64,000 nt of DNA. Origin: Armillaria gallica (Eukaryota > Basidiomycota > Agaricomycetes > Agaricales > Physalacriaceae). Under the pieces are notes generated by a model. It saw only the letters and a program-made list of their open reading frames with translations, was not told the origin of the DNA and did no database searches. This document shows, in pieces, positions 34,529-47,562 of the stretch. The stretch covers positions 372,001-436,000 of the forward strand of contig JBANDB010000014.1 of the NCBI GenBank assembly GCA_037576215.1, read 5' to 3'. The translations under genes were made by a program, and so were the position numbers. The number at the start of each line of letters is the position of its first letter. The stretch's first letter is position 1.

Positions 34529-34842
34529 ATTGTATGATTTTTTGATTTATATACACATTTTCTATCCACTGGTGCTCTTTTGAGCATGGTCGTTATCAGT
34601 AGGAACGGGCCGACTCCGAGGATCCGAGGTAACGGGAGAGGCCGCGGCGCGTATCTGAACTTCGGTCACGCCACTTACTCACCTTCTAAGTATTTGAACT
34701 TGTTCGCTGTTCGACGCCCTTCATTGTGCTCCTCGCAGCAGAGGCCTCCAAGGAATTGGTATCTCTGAAAGAGGTAATATTACCCGTATACACAGAATAC
34801 GATTCGCTGAAATCGTGCTTTCTAATAGTTAGCTCTCAAGCA
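34529..34842. other. intergenic, 5' flank of FAD oxidoreductase
   Basis: Short spacer holding the APN2 terminator and the next promoter. Open frames run through it into the next gene (34726 onward), but ATG 34843 is the first methionine that gives a normal N-terminus. Confidence 0.4.
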
Positions 34843-36538
34843 ATGAAAGTTCCCCTGTGGCCAATTCTTCCGATCATGATGGCTACCTCGACGCTTTCCG
34901 TACCCCTTCTACAACTCGAAGAATCCCAACACGTATTGGCGTTGCCCAAATATAACCCCCGTGCAAGTCTACCCGCAGCCAGCCCTACAAGGTCTTTCTG
35001 GATCGATACCCCGGATGCGAATCCTTTAGGAAGCGAGGGCAGTACAGGTACTCTAACTCAAGACGCGGATGTTTGTATCATCGGCTCAGGAATCACCGGT
35101 GTCTCTGCTGCTTATCATCTCTCGGAAAACTCTAGCCTGAATGTGGTTATACTAGAAGCGAGAGATTTCTGTTCGTCTATCCGCTTTCCGTCTTCCGGTG
35201 CTTACTGCGATTGTTATAGGCTCTGGGGCTACGGGTGTGTTTGAGCCAAGCATCTTTGACTAAATTTCTAATTCCTGTCTTGGTAGGACGTAACGGTGGG
35301 CACCTTACACCGTCCACGTTCCTGGGGTTTAGTGCAAGTGCTAGTGAATATGGGGAAGAGGAGGCGATTAGGTCGCTCCAACTGGAGAATTATACGGCAG
35401 AGGCTATCGTGAAAATCATACACGAAGAGGGTCTAGCAGACGCTGTAGATCTTGTACGTGGGGGGCATACTACCCTTTTCCTAACGGACAAGGAAAAAGA
35501 AGAGGCATGGAAGGACTATATGGAAGCACGCGCCGCTGGCTTAGAGCTCGACGGTGTCAAATGGGCAAGTACGGAAGACATGCATAAGGTAGGAATCTTG
35601 GATCATCAATCGTCTAGGCATGTTGTGACAAATTTTCAGAAATACGGAACGTCGTACCCAGCCGTACAATTTGACGGGCACAACCTATGGCCTCTCAAAT
35701 TTGTGACGCAGTTGTATCGGATCACTAAGCGGCGCCTCTCAGGTGGCAAATTGGTGCTACATACGCGAACACCTGTCACCTCAGTCAGTTCAGCTTCGAA
35801 TTCTACTCGACGATGGGATGTCAATACGCCACGAGGGTCGATATCCTGCTCATATGTTGTTCACGCAACAAATGGTTATGCAAGTCATCTCTTACCACAC
35901 CTTGCTGGGCCGGAGGGTATTGTACCAACACGCGGTCAGGTCATTGCCGTGCGCTCGTCGGCCAAGTTGGCGCCAGGAAGCTGGGACGGTAATGAGGGAT
36001 TTGAATATTGGTTCCCCCGACCTGGAGGAGAGGGTTTAGTCATATTGGGCGGTGGTAGGGAAGCGTCAGGCCCAGGGTTTGAGTATTATGAAACTGATGA
36101 TGGGAGCGTCAATGCGGAAGTAGGAAAAGCGTTGAGAGGGTTTCTTGCAGGAGTGTTTGAGGGTGATAACGAAGAGCCGGAAATGGAATGGACTGGCATT
36201 ATGGGATATACGAAGATGAGAGACCCCTTTGTAAGTGTCTGCGCCTTGTTTCACCAAAAAATGATAGCTCAGTTTCCGGTCAGGTTGGGCCTGTTATTGA
36301 TCCATCTAATCCTAAAGGATATGAAGGACAGTATATATCTGCAGGATATACGGGACACGGAATGCCACGAGCATATGCTTGGTAAGTTCAATTTCTATAT
36401 AGCTTTTGTATGAGCCTGTTTACGAGATACTACAGCGCGGAGGCTATCGCCGCCATGATTTTGACCGACATGTCAAAGAAAGAGTGGACAAGACCTGAAT
36501 GGTTGCCAAAGAGATATTTAACCTGGTCAAGGGTATAG
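34843..36538 (+). CDS. FAD-dependent oxidoreductase, D-amino-acid oxidase (DAO) fold
   Basis: Flavoenzyme of the DAO/glycine oxidase superfamily; the substrate is not evident. An N-terminal 65 residues include a weakly hydrophobic start (MKVPLWPILPIMMATSTLSV). The Rossmann dinucleotide site is ADVCIIGSGITGVSAAYHLS, closed by VVILEARDF. After a small exon (CSGATG), RNGGHLTPSTFLGF follows, as in DAO-family members. Other features: QLYRITKRRLSGGKLVLHTR, VVHATNGYASHLLPHLAG and the C-terminal QYISAGYTGHGMPRAYA, which covers the isoalloxazine-binding loop. Five GT-AG introns (after 35176, 35235, 35590, 36230 and 36380, all approximate). The frame is intact. ATG 34876 is an alternative start. Confidence 0.88.
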
Positions 36539-37143
36539 ACAGATACGAGTACGAGTTCGGGATGTTATAGAAGTCAACAGAGGCCGGAGCCAATGAATGC
36601 TAACTCTGAGTGACTGTACGCCCCCGCCAATATGTGCGGTATGAGGATAAAACAAAGCAATAAAAGTTGTAACTTATGAGGTGAAATTTCGAGGCCAATG
36701 GATCGCTACGTGTCGAGAAGTTTGCTGGCGCCAGTTCTGTTTCCAAACAATATTTAAAGCCTTCGTTATCGCTTCCGTTAATTTTTGTTAGCACATCTAC
36801 GAGAATAGAGACTAAAAATGTTGCCAGATAGATATTTGGCCTAGTCTGCATATAGCTATGAGTATCTGGATGATATGTCTGCAACGTAACACTAGTTCAG
36901 ATTCCTTCCGCTATATTTAGCAATAGCAGAAGAAAGATTTAGATAGATTCTGCCTGCCACTTGCAACGAGCATTTGAAACATGAAGAATGGATTCGCCAT
37001 CAGAGAACAGAGCTGCGTAATCATAAGGCTGCTTGAATCTATGACAACAAGAACGCCTCATTTCGTGGGCGATGGCGCAATAGCAATGGCAACAACATAA
37101 TGATATGGCATCTTGGAACGGATTGGCTATTATCATCTTTGAG
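36539..37143. other. 0.6 kb intergenic region
   Basis: Between two plus-strand genes; AT-rich, with no supported coding sequence on either strand. It must hold the sulfatase promoter. Confidence 0.4.
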
Positions 37144-39243
<2,100 letters not shown>

Positions 39244-39460
39244 CTGTTCTGTACCTCGAAACGCGCCAGAATGCTGGAACAGAGATATATTTATGCACGG
39301 CTTCGATGCAACGGCTCCGACGTATCTTCAAGTTTGAAAATTCGAAGTTGCGTGAGTGGATGACAGAGGTAAGTACGGCAATCTCCGAAGGATTTGATGA
39401 CCGCCCGCATTTCCTAATTGCGGTCTGCTACCCTTCCCTCTTGGCCTTGATGTCCTTACG

Positions 39461-40908
39461 ATGCTGACGACGTATTGTTGTCTGCTAACACTAGCTTTCC
39501 CTCTATTTTATGCTCAAATATCTGTTTCTTTAAGTATAGCTGCCAGTACTTTGGACTTCTTCCAGCATCATGAGTTACTCCCATCACCCGAAGCACAGAG
39601 CGTTACGGCCTCCCGTCTGTCTTTATCGAATATCGGTCCGACATTGAGCCTCAAAGCTCAGCCGACGGTCGTGTATCGACCGAGTTCTGTGGAAGCTCTC
39701 CACAGGGCACGGATGCGGTCCATGCGATACAGCGAAAGCGAGAGAGTAGAATGGAATCCCGTCGAGGTCCTCGGGCCTGCCGTTCAAGATATTCACACCC
39801 TTGCCCAGCTAGCCCGTATGAGCGGTAATGCCTATGCTCTTCCTGGAAGGAAGAACTGGTACGATCTTGATGGCTCGTGGAATACTGTGGGCATTCAACC
39901 AAACCCTTGTATTCCGTACCGTTGTACTTACCTATGTTTAGAGTTTTCCTTTTGGATGGGAGGATCCTGCGGACGGGTTTAGGGGCCATGTTTTTATATC
40001 TTCCGACAACTCCACCATCATCTTGTCCATCAAAGGAACTACGGTACAAGGGCCCTCATCGAAGAAGGATAAATTCAATGACAACTTGTATGCCTTTACA
40101 GGTACACATCTATGCAACTTGCTGATACACATCTTACAACAGGCTATTCTCGTGCTGTTGTGCTCGAGTAGATGTCTCATGGGTGTTTCGTACCGTCTGT
40201 GATTGTTACGCAAGGAACTGGAAGTGTGATAATACCTGTCTTTCAGAAGCGCTAATCCAGGACAGTTTATTCTATTCTGTTGGTGTCGTAAGTGTCGTGG
40301 CTGCCTATGCTTCTAGCATTGACAAGGGCTGCGCAGAACCTCGTAGAAGATCTACTTGTCCTTTACCCCACAGCCAATATATGGCTTGTGGGGCATTCGC
40401 TGGGAGGTGCTTTAGCTAGCCTCTAGGCTCCACGTTTGGTCTACCGGCTGTTGCCTTTGAAGCTCCGGGTGAACGTCTAGCCGCTAAACGTTTACACCTT
40501 CCTCTACCACCACCTCTTCTCAACGGGTCAGCTTCTCCGGTTCCGATAACACACGTATATCACACCGGTGACCCCATTCCTCAGGGAACATGCACCGGCA
40601 TTGGTTCTCCTTGTACCCAGGCTGGCTATGCCCTTGAGACTAGATGCCATCTCGGGAAGAGTATTGTATTCGATACAGTGAATGTACTAGGGTGGAAGGT
40701 AGACGTTAGGAAGCATGTCATTAAGGACGTTATCACCAAAGTCCTGGAAGCGGATGTTATTGACTGGGAAGACGGTCGGAGTGTTCCCTTTCCGCGAGAG
40801 GAAGAAGACTGCGTGGTGAGTGAACATGGTGCTAACTTTGGTTCTTGCTTGACATTGTTTCAGGATTGTTTCAAATGGGAGTTTGGCGAGTACAAGGGTG
40901 GTCAGTAA
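39461..40908 (+). CDS. ATG15: ATG15-like vacuolar lipase, one or two frame breaks
   Basis: Predicted vacuolar phospholipase that breaks down autophagic bodies, delivered through the multivesicular-body route. The N-terminus has a signal-anchor helix ([20 protein letters not shown]). Atg15-type pieces follow: [20 protein letters not shown], then [19 protein letters not shown], a Cys-rich stretch, and the lipase nucleophile elbow GHSLGG (40391-40408). Later come [38 protein letters not shown] and [20 protein letters not shown], which are diagnostic. Four or five GT-AG introns. One missing base at about 40422 (TAG in frame right after GGALASL) and an unresolved junction at 40285-40330 interrupt the frame. 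Without them the protein would have a normal Atg15 layout. Confidence 0.88.
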
Positions 40909-41034
40909 CTATACCGTCACTATACGTGACTCTCAGCAGCTTAGAAGTCTATGACGTTGGTGATGACAAGGTCGATCTAGTGTATTCTATAATATGTATC
41001 TGTTTATACTTGTACAATACCCATTGAATCATGA

Positions 41035-42851
41035 CTACGTCCTTATCGCAGTCTGGAATTTAGGAAATTCAAACTCTGTCCCTCCAACAAGTTTGCCTTG
41101 AACAAACACTTTCGCAATGTTTCTGTCGTCTCCACAAAAAAGTAATCTTTCCAACATGCCCTTAAGGGCCACTTCTTTCTTCTTCTTCTTCTTCTTCCTC
41201 CTCTTCTCCTTCTTCCTCTTCTTCGTCTTCTTCTTCTTCTCGTGCGCCCCTAATACAAGGGTGGAAACCCTTGTCAGAAATATTAATGATCAACGCGTCA
41301 AACGACTTTCCGGTGGCAAACGACCCGACACGTTCCTTCAGATCACAAACTTCAGCTCCGCCGAGTGTCGCGAGATACAACAATGTTGCGACGGAAAGCT
41401 GTCGATCACTGAATTCCCCTGACGTCGGCTTCGATCCTGCGGTCTGCATGGCGATCACTTTGGCGGCGATACTAGCGGTTTGTACGCTGTTGAGGATGGA
41501 TGGGGAGTATCCGCCTGAAACGTCGGTGCCGAGGCCGACCTGGAGAAGAAGAGATAGAGTTAACCGTTATTCCCCATGAAGAACAAGGCACGAACCTTTA
41601 TGCCTCTGTCCAAGAACTCTCTGACTGGCGCGACACCGCTACTCAAATTGAAATTGCTGGTTGGACAGTGACTGATCCCCGCTTTACGCTGTGCAATGAG
41701 ATCCATCTCTTGGGGTTCAAGATGAACAGCGTGCGCCAAGACGGTGTTGGAGCGCAACAATCCGAAATAATCATAAACATCCGCGTAAGAAGTACGTTCA
41801 GGAAATAATTGTTTGGTGAATTCGATTTCAGATCGATTTTCTGATATATGTGTCTGTATTCTTAGGCTAGCATCCGATGACGCGAGTTTGCCGAGAGAAG
41901 CGAGCAGAGGAGAACTACATGATATTGCGAATCGCGGTGTCAGAATCGGTTGCACGAGAGGTTCCTGTTCATGGTCAAAACTCAAAGACCGAATATAGGC
42001 TATAAGTGATTCTGTCGCGTCGATAGAGGCCTCGGCAGATGGTTCAACGTAGTCGTCGGGGCAGTTTCTGTCCATGTTGCATTTCTGAAGATAAGAACAC
42101 GGTCAGTCCATGCGGATATCTGCCGTAAGCACATGATGAACCTACCCCCACGAACGCACGCTGGCCTGAGAATGAAACCCCTGCATCAAAATCACCGGAA
42201 GAAGTAGACAAGGAAGAGCGCACCGTAAAATTTGATTATATCTGCCAGAAGTTTGTGGCTTCAAGGTGCAGTGTTCCGTAGTAACAACAAGTTGTAGTCT
42301 AGCACCAAAGTGAGGGTGTTCCTCAATAAGCACCAAAGCCTGAAAAAGGAACAAAACAAACTCCATTATTGATGATTCGGCGCACAACCGAGTCGTAGGT
42401 TTTTCGTGCGAAGCCAAGATGAGCGAATTTCCTCTCCATGGGAAAGGTGACGTTGGAAAGCCATTCTAGCAGTTCATATTGTTGTCCACTACCAGACGTC
42501 AGCACCGCGAATGAAGGAGACACACCCGTGTTTACCTGCCAATGTTCGGAAACTGAGGTGCATGCTATAAGCCGAATTGAGATGAAAGCCCGTTGTTCGC
42601 TAGAGAAAGGCACGTACAGTATGTGTATCGATAAGACCAGGCATGATGAATTCTGTTTTCTTCAAATGAACAACAGGGTTATCAAAGTAGCCCTCCAGAG
42701 CCATTTCTCAACGATGGAGACTTCCACGTCGTCTTCCAGCCATTCTACGCATCCTGTGGCTCCAACAGCAAGGAGACATCGTGGCAGTGCCTTGTAAGAC
42801 TTCAAGACTGACAGGGTTGATAACAGAGCCGTAGTAGATGGTGGTAGACAT
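41035..42851 (-). CDS. guanine deaminase, several frame breaks
   Basis: Amidohydrolase that converts guanine to xanthine. N-terminus MSTTIYYGSVINPVS; then TEFIMPGLIDTHT leading to HAPQFPNIG, the HxH metal site. SGQQYELLEWLSNVTFPME, TTCCYYGTLHLEA and GQRAFVGKCNMDRNCP follow, all typical. The central exon has ILTPRFAISCSSPLLASLGK, THISENRSEIEFTKQLFP (His ligand) and LAHAVHLEPQEM (His). After a further intron comes VGLGTDVSGGYSPSILN, with the catalytic Asp. The C-terminus contains a glutamate run and ends GGTEFEFPKFQTAIRT. Frame breaks: about 42803 (two bases), 42704, 42252, and one in the GAA tract near 41175. A shared promoter of 176 bp separates it from CSN7. Confidence 0.87.
41171..41240. 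repeat. TTC/CTT trinucleotide tract coding a glutamate run
   Basis: An imperfect TTC/CTC repeat on the plus strand. On the minus strand it codes for an acidic run of about 20 residues, almost all Glu, near the C-terminus of guanine deaminase. Tracts like this vary in length, and the reading frame changes at its 3' end before VALKGMLERLLFCGDDRNIA. Confidence 0.8.
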
Positions 42852-43027
42852 TCGACCCAAGGCAGACACGGCAGTAGAGGACGAAAGGAAGAATGAGTTG
42901 GTGGAATTTCAAATGGAGATAAGATAAGATCGACGGAGCAGATTTACCTTTTTTGTCAAGTTTGTCAACCGAAGCCGAATTAGCCCCTTCTCTTGACTTT
43001 CATCACCACTTAACTTTTTTCTTCGCA
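42852..43027. promoter_or_regulatory. bidirectional promoter region, guanine deaminase / CSN7
   Basis: Start codons on opposite strands are separated by 176 bp. The sequence includes polypurine (AGATAAGATAAGATCGACGG, about 42916-42935), with two AGATAAGA GATA-type cores in tandem, and a pyrimidine-rich stretch just before ATG 43028. Confidence 0.5.
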
Positions 43028-44102
43028 ATGGAGCTGGGAACGAAATTTCCGGCAAGGCTGGAGCCATTTTTGCTGATGGCAAAGTCGATGAAAGGCGCAG
43101 CAGCGGCCAAGCTTGTCCAAGATGCTACTTCCGCTCCTGGCGTCTTTGTGTTTGCTGAATTGCTGGACCTGCCCAATATACTAGAGGTAGCGCTTTGCAG
43201 TATTATCTTCTGTAAAAAGACTGAGCTCGAGTGTAGCTGGAAAAGAGCGAGCAGCATAGGAAGTTTCTGAGCCTATTACAGCTGTTTGCATACAGAACGT
43301 ACCAGGACTATCTTCGTGCGCAATCCAATGACTCACGGAACCCGGCTAACCGTTAAACAGAACACAGAGACGAGCTTCCACCTCTAAATCAAGCCCAAAT
43401 CATCAAGCTGAAACACCTCTCAATCGTGTCAATGGCAACAGAGAAACGGGTATGTCATACAGTCTGGCCGAGAACCGACATCTAACCGTCAAACTAGATT
43501 CTGCCTTACTCTGACCTTCTCAAAGCCCTCGATATGCCAACTGTACGAGAACTCGAAGACTTGATCATCGATGCCATCTACTGGACATTCTGCGAGGTAA
43601 GCTAGACCAAAAGGAAGGACAGCTTGAAGTAGAATACACGATGGGCAGGGATCTCGAGTCGGGAAAGCTAGAGTCTGTTCTTGCTGCTCTGCAGGATTGG
43701 TGAGCTATCACTATGAGCCATTTCACCTTCTGATATCAAAATCACAGGGCTTCAGCAACGTCTTCTGTGCTTGCCACTCTTGATAGCAAGATTGTGCAGA
43801 TTTCTTCCGAGACAACCGCGGCAAAGAAGCGCCAAGACGAGTACGAGCTGGCATTGCAGAGCAACCTTAAAGAAGTATCAGAGAAGAATGCATCCACTAA
43901 AGGGTCTAGCAACAGCAGGCGGACGCTGTTGGAAAGTAATATGAGGATGGATGTAGATGCGCCGGCTTATGAGCTAACAGAGAGCAAGGGGAAGAACCGC
44001 AAGTAAGAAGCTTCCTACAGTTCTGCAAAGCCATCCACTGATCTTCACCGCAGAGCGCCACAGGAGAATCCCAAACCTCTGAGGAAGCGTAACCGCTTTT
44101 GA
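43028..44102 (+). CDS. CSN7: COP9 signalosome subunit 7, one frame break
   Basis: PCI-domain subunit of the COP9 signalosome, which removes Nedd8 from cullins. N-terminus [20 protein letters not shown]. Later pieces: [13 protein letters not shown], then [20 protein letters not shown]. The PCI winged helix is [20 protein letters not shown] plus DLIIDAIY and [21 protein letters not shown] coiled-coil tail ([20 protein letters not shown]) and a basic end [10 protein letters not shown] follow. Introns are at about 43185, 43306, 43450, 43700 and 44005. The frame changes between AIY and DILRGK at about 43582 with no intron possible; one extra base would restore it. SKP1, a cullin-ligase component, lies 7 kb away, but no functional cluster is implied. 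Confidence 0.87.
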
Positions 44103-46783
44103 TCGTCCAGTCCATTCATTTCTCATAGTCCTCATTCAAACGCGCAGCCATTGTATCATGTATATCAATCAATCACCGTTTCCTTTGCCTCATTCCACTT
44201 CTCGGACATAAAACGACTAAGTTTCTCGCACGTACACATCCTCTGGCAACGACTAACCATCAATCACATTCCAGTTATTTCGATTGTGCTTTTAGCAAGT
44301 ACTGTGTATCACCGATCCGAAACCTTCACGGCAGTTTTATTCCGAGCCAGTGATGGGCGACTCCTTTGAAATCGTCATCTTATACTTGCAATCGCGATCT
44401 ATTCGTCTCCCTTCCAAGTCCGACGCAGCCGATTTGTATGAGGGCGGATTTGTCCTTGCTACCCGCTGTTTCACTGAATTGGCTTCATTAGTGCCTGTCA
44501 ATTTGTAATGTTTCTACTGTGGTGAGTTCTATGCAGCTGCTAGTTTAGAGTGCTCTACTAGTCTTCACAGTGAGCTAATTACTTGCGTTATAGACTGCAA
44601 TATAAACTGCATGATCCCGCTTAACCCACTTATAGAGGCCGGCCCGCAGTGTCTCCACGGGATGGCAGAGTAACCATTCCCAGATCTCATTCCAGCATCG
44701 CAGCAGCCAGGGATGATATGTATACATTTTAAGTACGACCATCGCGGCTTCTCAAGATTTCAGCACCGATTCTCACGTGGAACCCTTGAGAACACGACAC
44801 CTATTTCCAAGGTTCGTAGGTCCAACCCTTCAAATGATCAAGCGACGACAGGCCAAACTGCGGACACATGTATTCTCCGACAAACGTCTTCTTCCGCGGA
44901 CTGACGAACGAAATGACGACCTCAGCATACAGTGACGCTCTGTACGTCAAGTTCACAGCAACGTATGTTGTCATCAGGTATTTCTGAACAGAAATGCTAT
45001 CATTGCCATGCGCGGGCTCTGTATTCGAGCTTTCGTTTCATGTGGGGAGGGTGTCAGGGACGTCAGGGTGCTTCGTACTCCCAGGGCCAAGACCCGTCCA
45101 TCAGCGTTCCGCGTAAGATGCCCTAAAGCCCGACCTAGCATGGCACATAGGCACGGACGCAATACTTTGACAGTGAGGAAGAAATGTTGGGAGCCTCGTG
45201 TGTTTCAGCTATGGGTATGATTGACCATCAGCATATACCTCGTATTTTTAGGGATCTAGGTTGGGTCCTCCTTTAATAATGTGCTCATCTTTACTGACCG
45301 GTACTATAAGATCAGGACCCAGGTGCCGAGCCAAGTGCTAGCTGTTCGCTGGGTGTCAAATATATCGACAGATTTAATACCTCAAGTTACATATTGTGTA
45401 TGTAAAAATAAAAAATATCGCCGCTTCCGGGGATCCTTATAGGATTTGCAGTAGGATCTTCCTTCTTCGCTGACGGTCTCGACGGTTACGCAGACGCAGC
45501 GCGCATCCTAAAAGGACGTACGGCGGTTGTCCTTGGTTGTCAGACGCTGCGCTATGCTAGAGCCTAGCATAACTTTTTTGTAACCAGCAAGTTCCTCACT
45601 GCCGGTACCTGTGAGATCACGAGCTAGGATATCATGCGTCGGACTCAAGATGCATGCACGCAGTCGTTGGTCCACAGGCTCCATTCTTCCTGTGAAATGA
45701 TTGCGATCTCGGCGAAGTTACCGGCGCTCTTTTTCTCTCGTCTTTGGAAGAGGTGGGATTGCAGTCCCACGCTGATGGCCCAGCTGAGTGAGCATCCATT
45801 AATTAAGGTAGCGGCATTAACCTTCATCCGCCCTTCACCCGTATTTACATACAAGGTGACCGCTACTGTAGAGTAATTAAGACGAGCACTATCGCGAGAC
45901 AAGGTAAAGTGAAGGCTTCGATTTGGTGGATATTGAGAAGCTGATTGGCTTGATTTTACAATATATGTGTCGCTGCTGGCATCCCCAGCAAGGTTGGGGA
46001 GCGCATGCAGAGAAGTGCATCGTGGTGATGTGTGTGATGGGGGCGATGCCGTGCCGATAGCCATTATATTCGTTATGTCAAAAACGCGAGACGCGACGCG
46101 TCTTTACGCGTTTTTTGGGTGTTAAGACGTTCCAAAGGGCAATCCAGAGCCCATACAGCAAAAAGCGGTTAGTCAAGAGATGAATGGAGGCGGGGGAATG
46201 GATTGTTTCCCAAGGGGTGCCGGTGATCCGTGGATTGCGAATACCGCCACGAGTGGCCCTTGCCCTGAAGTTTTTCCAGACGGGAGCGTTTGGGAACGAT
46301 TCTTCATTTTTTCCTGATTGCTGAAGAATAGACAGAGGATGCAAAGATTTTATTTCGCTGAAGACTCTCCGGACTTTGGCCATTTGAGTGGACGTGGTGA
46401 CCTAATCGGGAACAAGGCTGCTGTCGCGAACAAGAGAATAGGATTATAGCAGATATAATAACTGCGAATGGCTGACGGTCGTCAGGGTCTGTACATACGG
46501 GCGGGTAATAGACCGGAAGTCGCAAGGTCAGGGAGCAGATGGATGCCAAGTTGCCAACGGTGCGGCACGGTAGGATCATTTCCACTCGGTCTCTTTCACA
46601 AAGTCACATCGGATTGACTTTGGCATTTGAGGCGCTTACTTCATCCCCATTTTCCTGAATTATTATTTTCCTTTTATTTCACTATATAAGCCGAAACCCG
46701 ACTTTCCACCTGTCCTCGACTTTTCCCTTTTTCAGGACTGCACTGCGCTAGGCGGCTGCGACCTGGTCCACCAACGTCCTCCA
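44103..46783. other. 2.7 kb gene-poor region
   Basis: No conserved gene was recognised. The longest frames are on the minus strand: 139 codons at 45645-46064 and 101 codons at 46078-46383; neither shows a known motif. Two ACGCGT boxes sit at 46096-46101 and 46106-46111, and a small inverted repeat ATGCTAG-AGC-CTAGCAT lies at 45554-45570. The region includes the promoter of the gene at 46784, with CTATATAAG at about 46682-46690. Confidence 0.45.
46078..46383 (-). CDS. possible small protein, unsupported by homology
   Basis: A 101-codon frame begins MAKVRRVFSEIKSLHPLSIL and ends with basic KKRVKTRRVSRF, with one moderately hydrophobic segment, RFLLYGLWIALWNVL. That could be a short membrane or mitochondrial protein, but I recognise no family. 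The stop overlaps a GC-rich inverted repeat with two ACGCGT boxes. Kept only as a candidate. Confidence 0.2.
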   Translation of the reverse strand: MAKVRRVFSEIKSLHPLSILQQSGKNEESFPNAPVWKNFRARATRGGIRNPRITGTPWETIHSPASIHLLTNRFLLYGLWIALWNVLTPKKRVKTRRVSRF

Positions 46784-47562
46784 ATGCCCTCTCTTCGTCG
46801 TACCTTTTCCTCGCCGGCCGTCCGTTCTTCACCGTATCCATCTGCCTCTGAGCATGCTGGTCCCAGCAATCGCGCCCATGGTGGAGGTCGCAGGCGTTCG
46901 TCTGGCTCAGAAACGATGGGCAGGAGAGTCTTGGCGGACATTGAGTGGTGGAGAGTCGTGGATGGGCAGCGCGACCTTGACGCTGAGCAGGAGTCGGAGG
47001 ACGCCAGCCGTGACCAAGAGCCCGACCAGCTCCCGGGTTCCATCCGAATTGCTGCTGGCGACCCTCTGACAGGCGCTGAGCCCCCTCGATATACTGAGGT
47101 TGAGCGCTCATATGTCCCGTCGTCGTGGAGCCCGTTCCTAGGCTCGCCAGAGGTAAAACTTTTTTTTTGTTTCTTGCTATCCACGGTCTTGATCGCATAT
47201 GTCAGGTGTCTTCTATTTTTTCCGACTTAGCGCCCTTGTCTGTCGCGCCAGAGACACCTCGTCGCCGCCGTCACGGGCAGGAGTCGTCGTCGTCGTCCTT
47301 GGAGTCTACGCCCGAGTTGCCTGAAACATCCGTGGAGGGACTGCGTCTGGACCTTGAATATCTCGATCTCGGCGCCCACGATGCTGATCTGCCTCCGTAC
47401 CCGATGACAAGGCGTGCGCGCAATGCTAGCCTTCCCTCATATCTCACCGTTCGCTCCCATTCATTTGCGGACTTCCTTTCCCTCCATAGTGAATCTGCTG
47501 GTCAATACGCCGACTTTGCAGTTTCCCCGCTGTCTTCCTACTCACCTAATTTCCTCAACTAG
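46784..47562 (+). CDS. small Ser/Arg/Pro-rich hypothetical protein
   Basis: Function unknown. Two exons encode about 240 residues: MPSLRRTFSSPAVRSSPYPS at the start, then RRVLADIEWWRVVDGQRDLD and EPPRYTEVERSYVPSSWSPF. A GT-AG intron (about 47151-47206) leads to SSIFSDLAPLSVAPETPRRR, a Ser/Glu-rich stretch, YLDLGAHDADLPPYPMTRRA and a C-terminus rich in Ser and Tyr. The two short motifs PPRYTEV and DLPPYP look like the PPxY-type motifs bound by WW domains (PPRY matches PPxY exactly). There is no membrane segment. A TATA-like CTATATAAG lies about 100 bp upstream of the start. Confidence 0.65.

Noticed and set aside
44103..46783. Several 60-140 codon frames in the gene-poor region
   Set aside because: None has a recognisable motif or a splice-linked continuation; only one is kept, as a low-confidence candidate.
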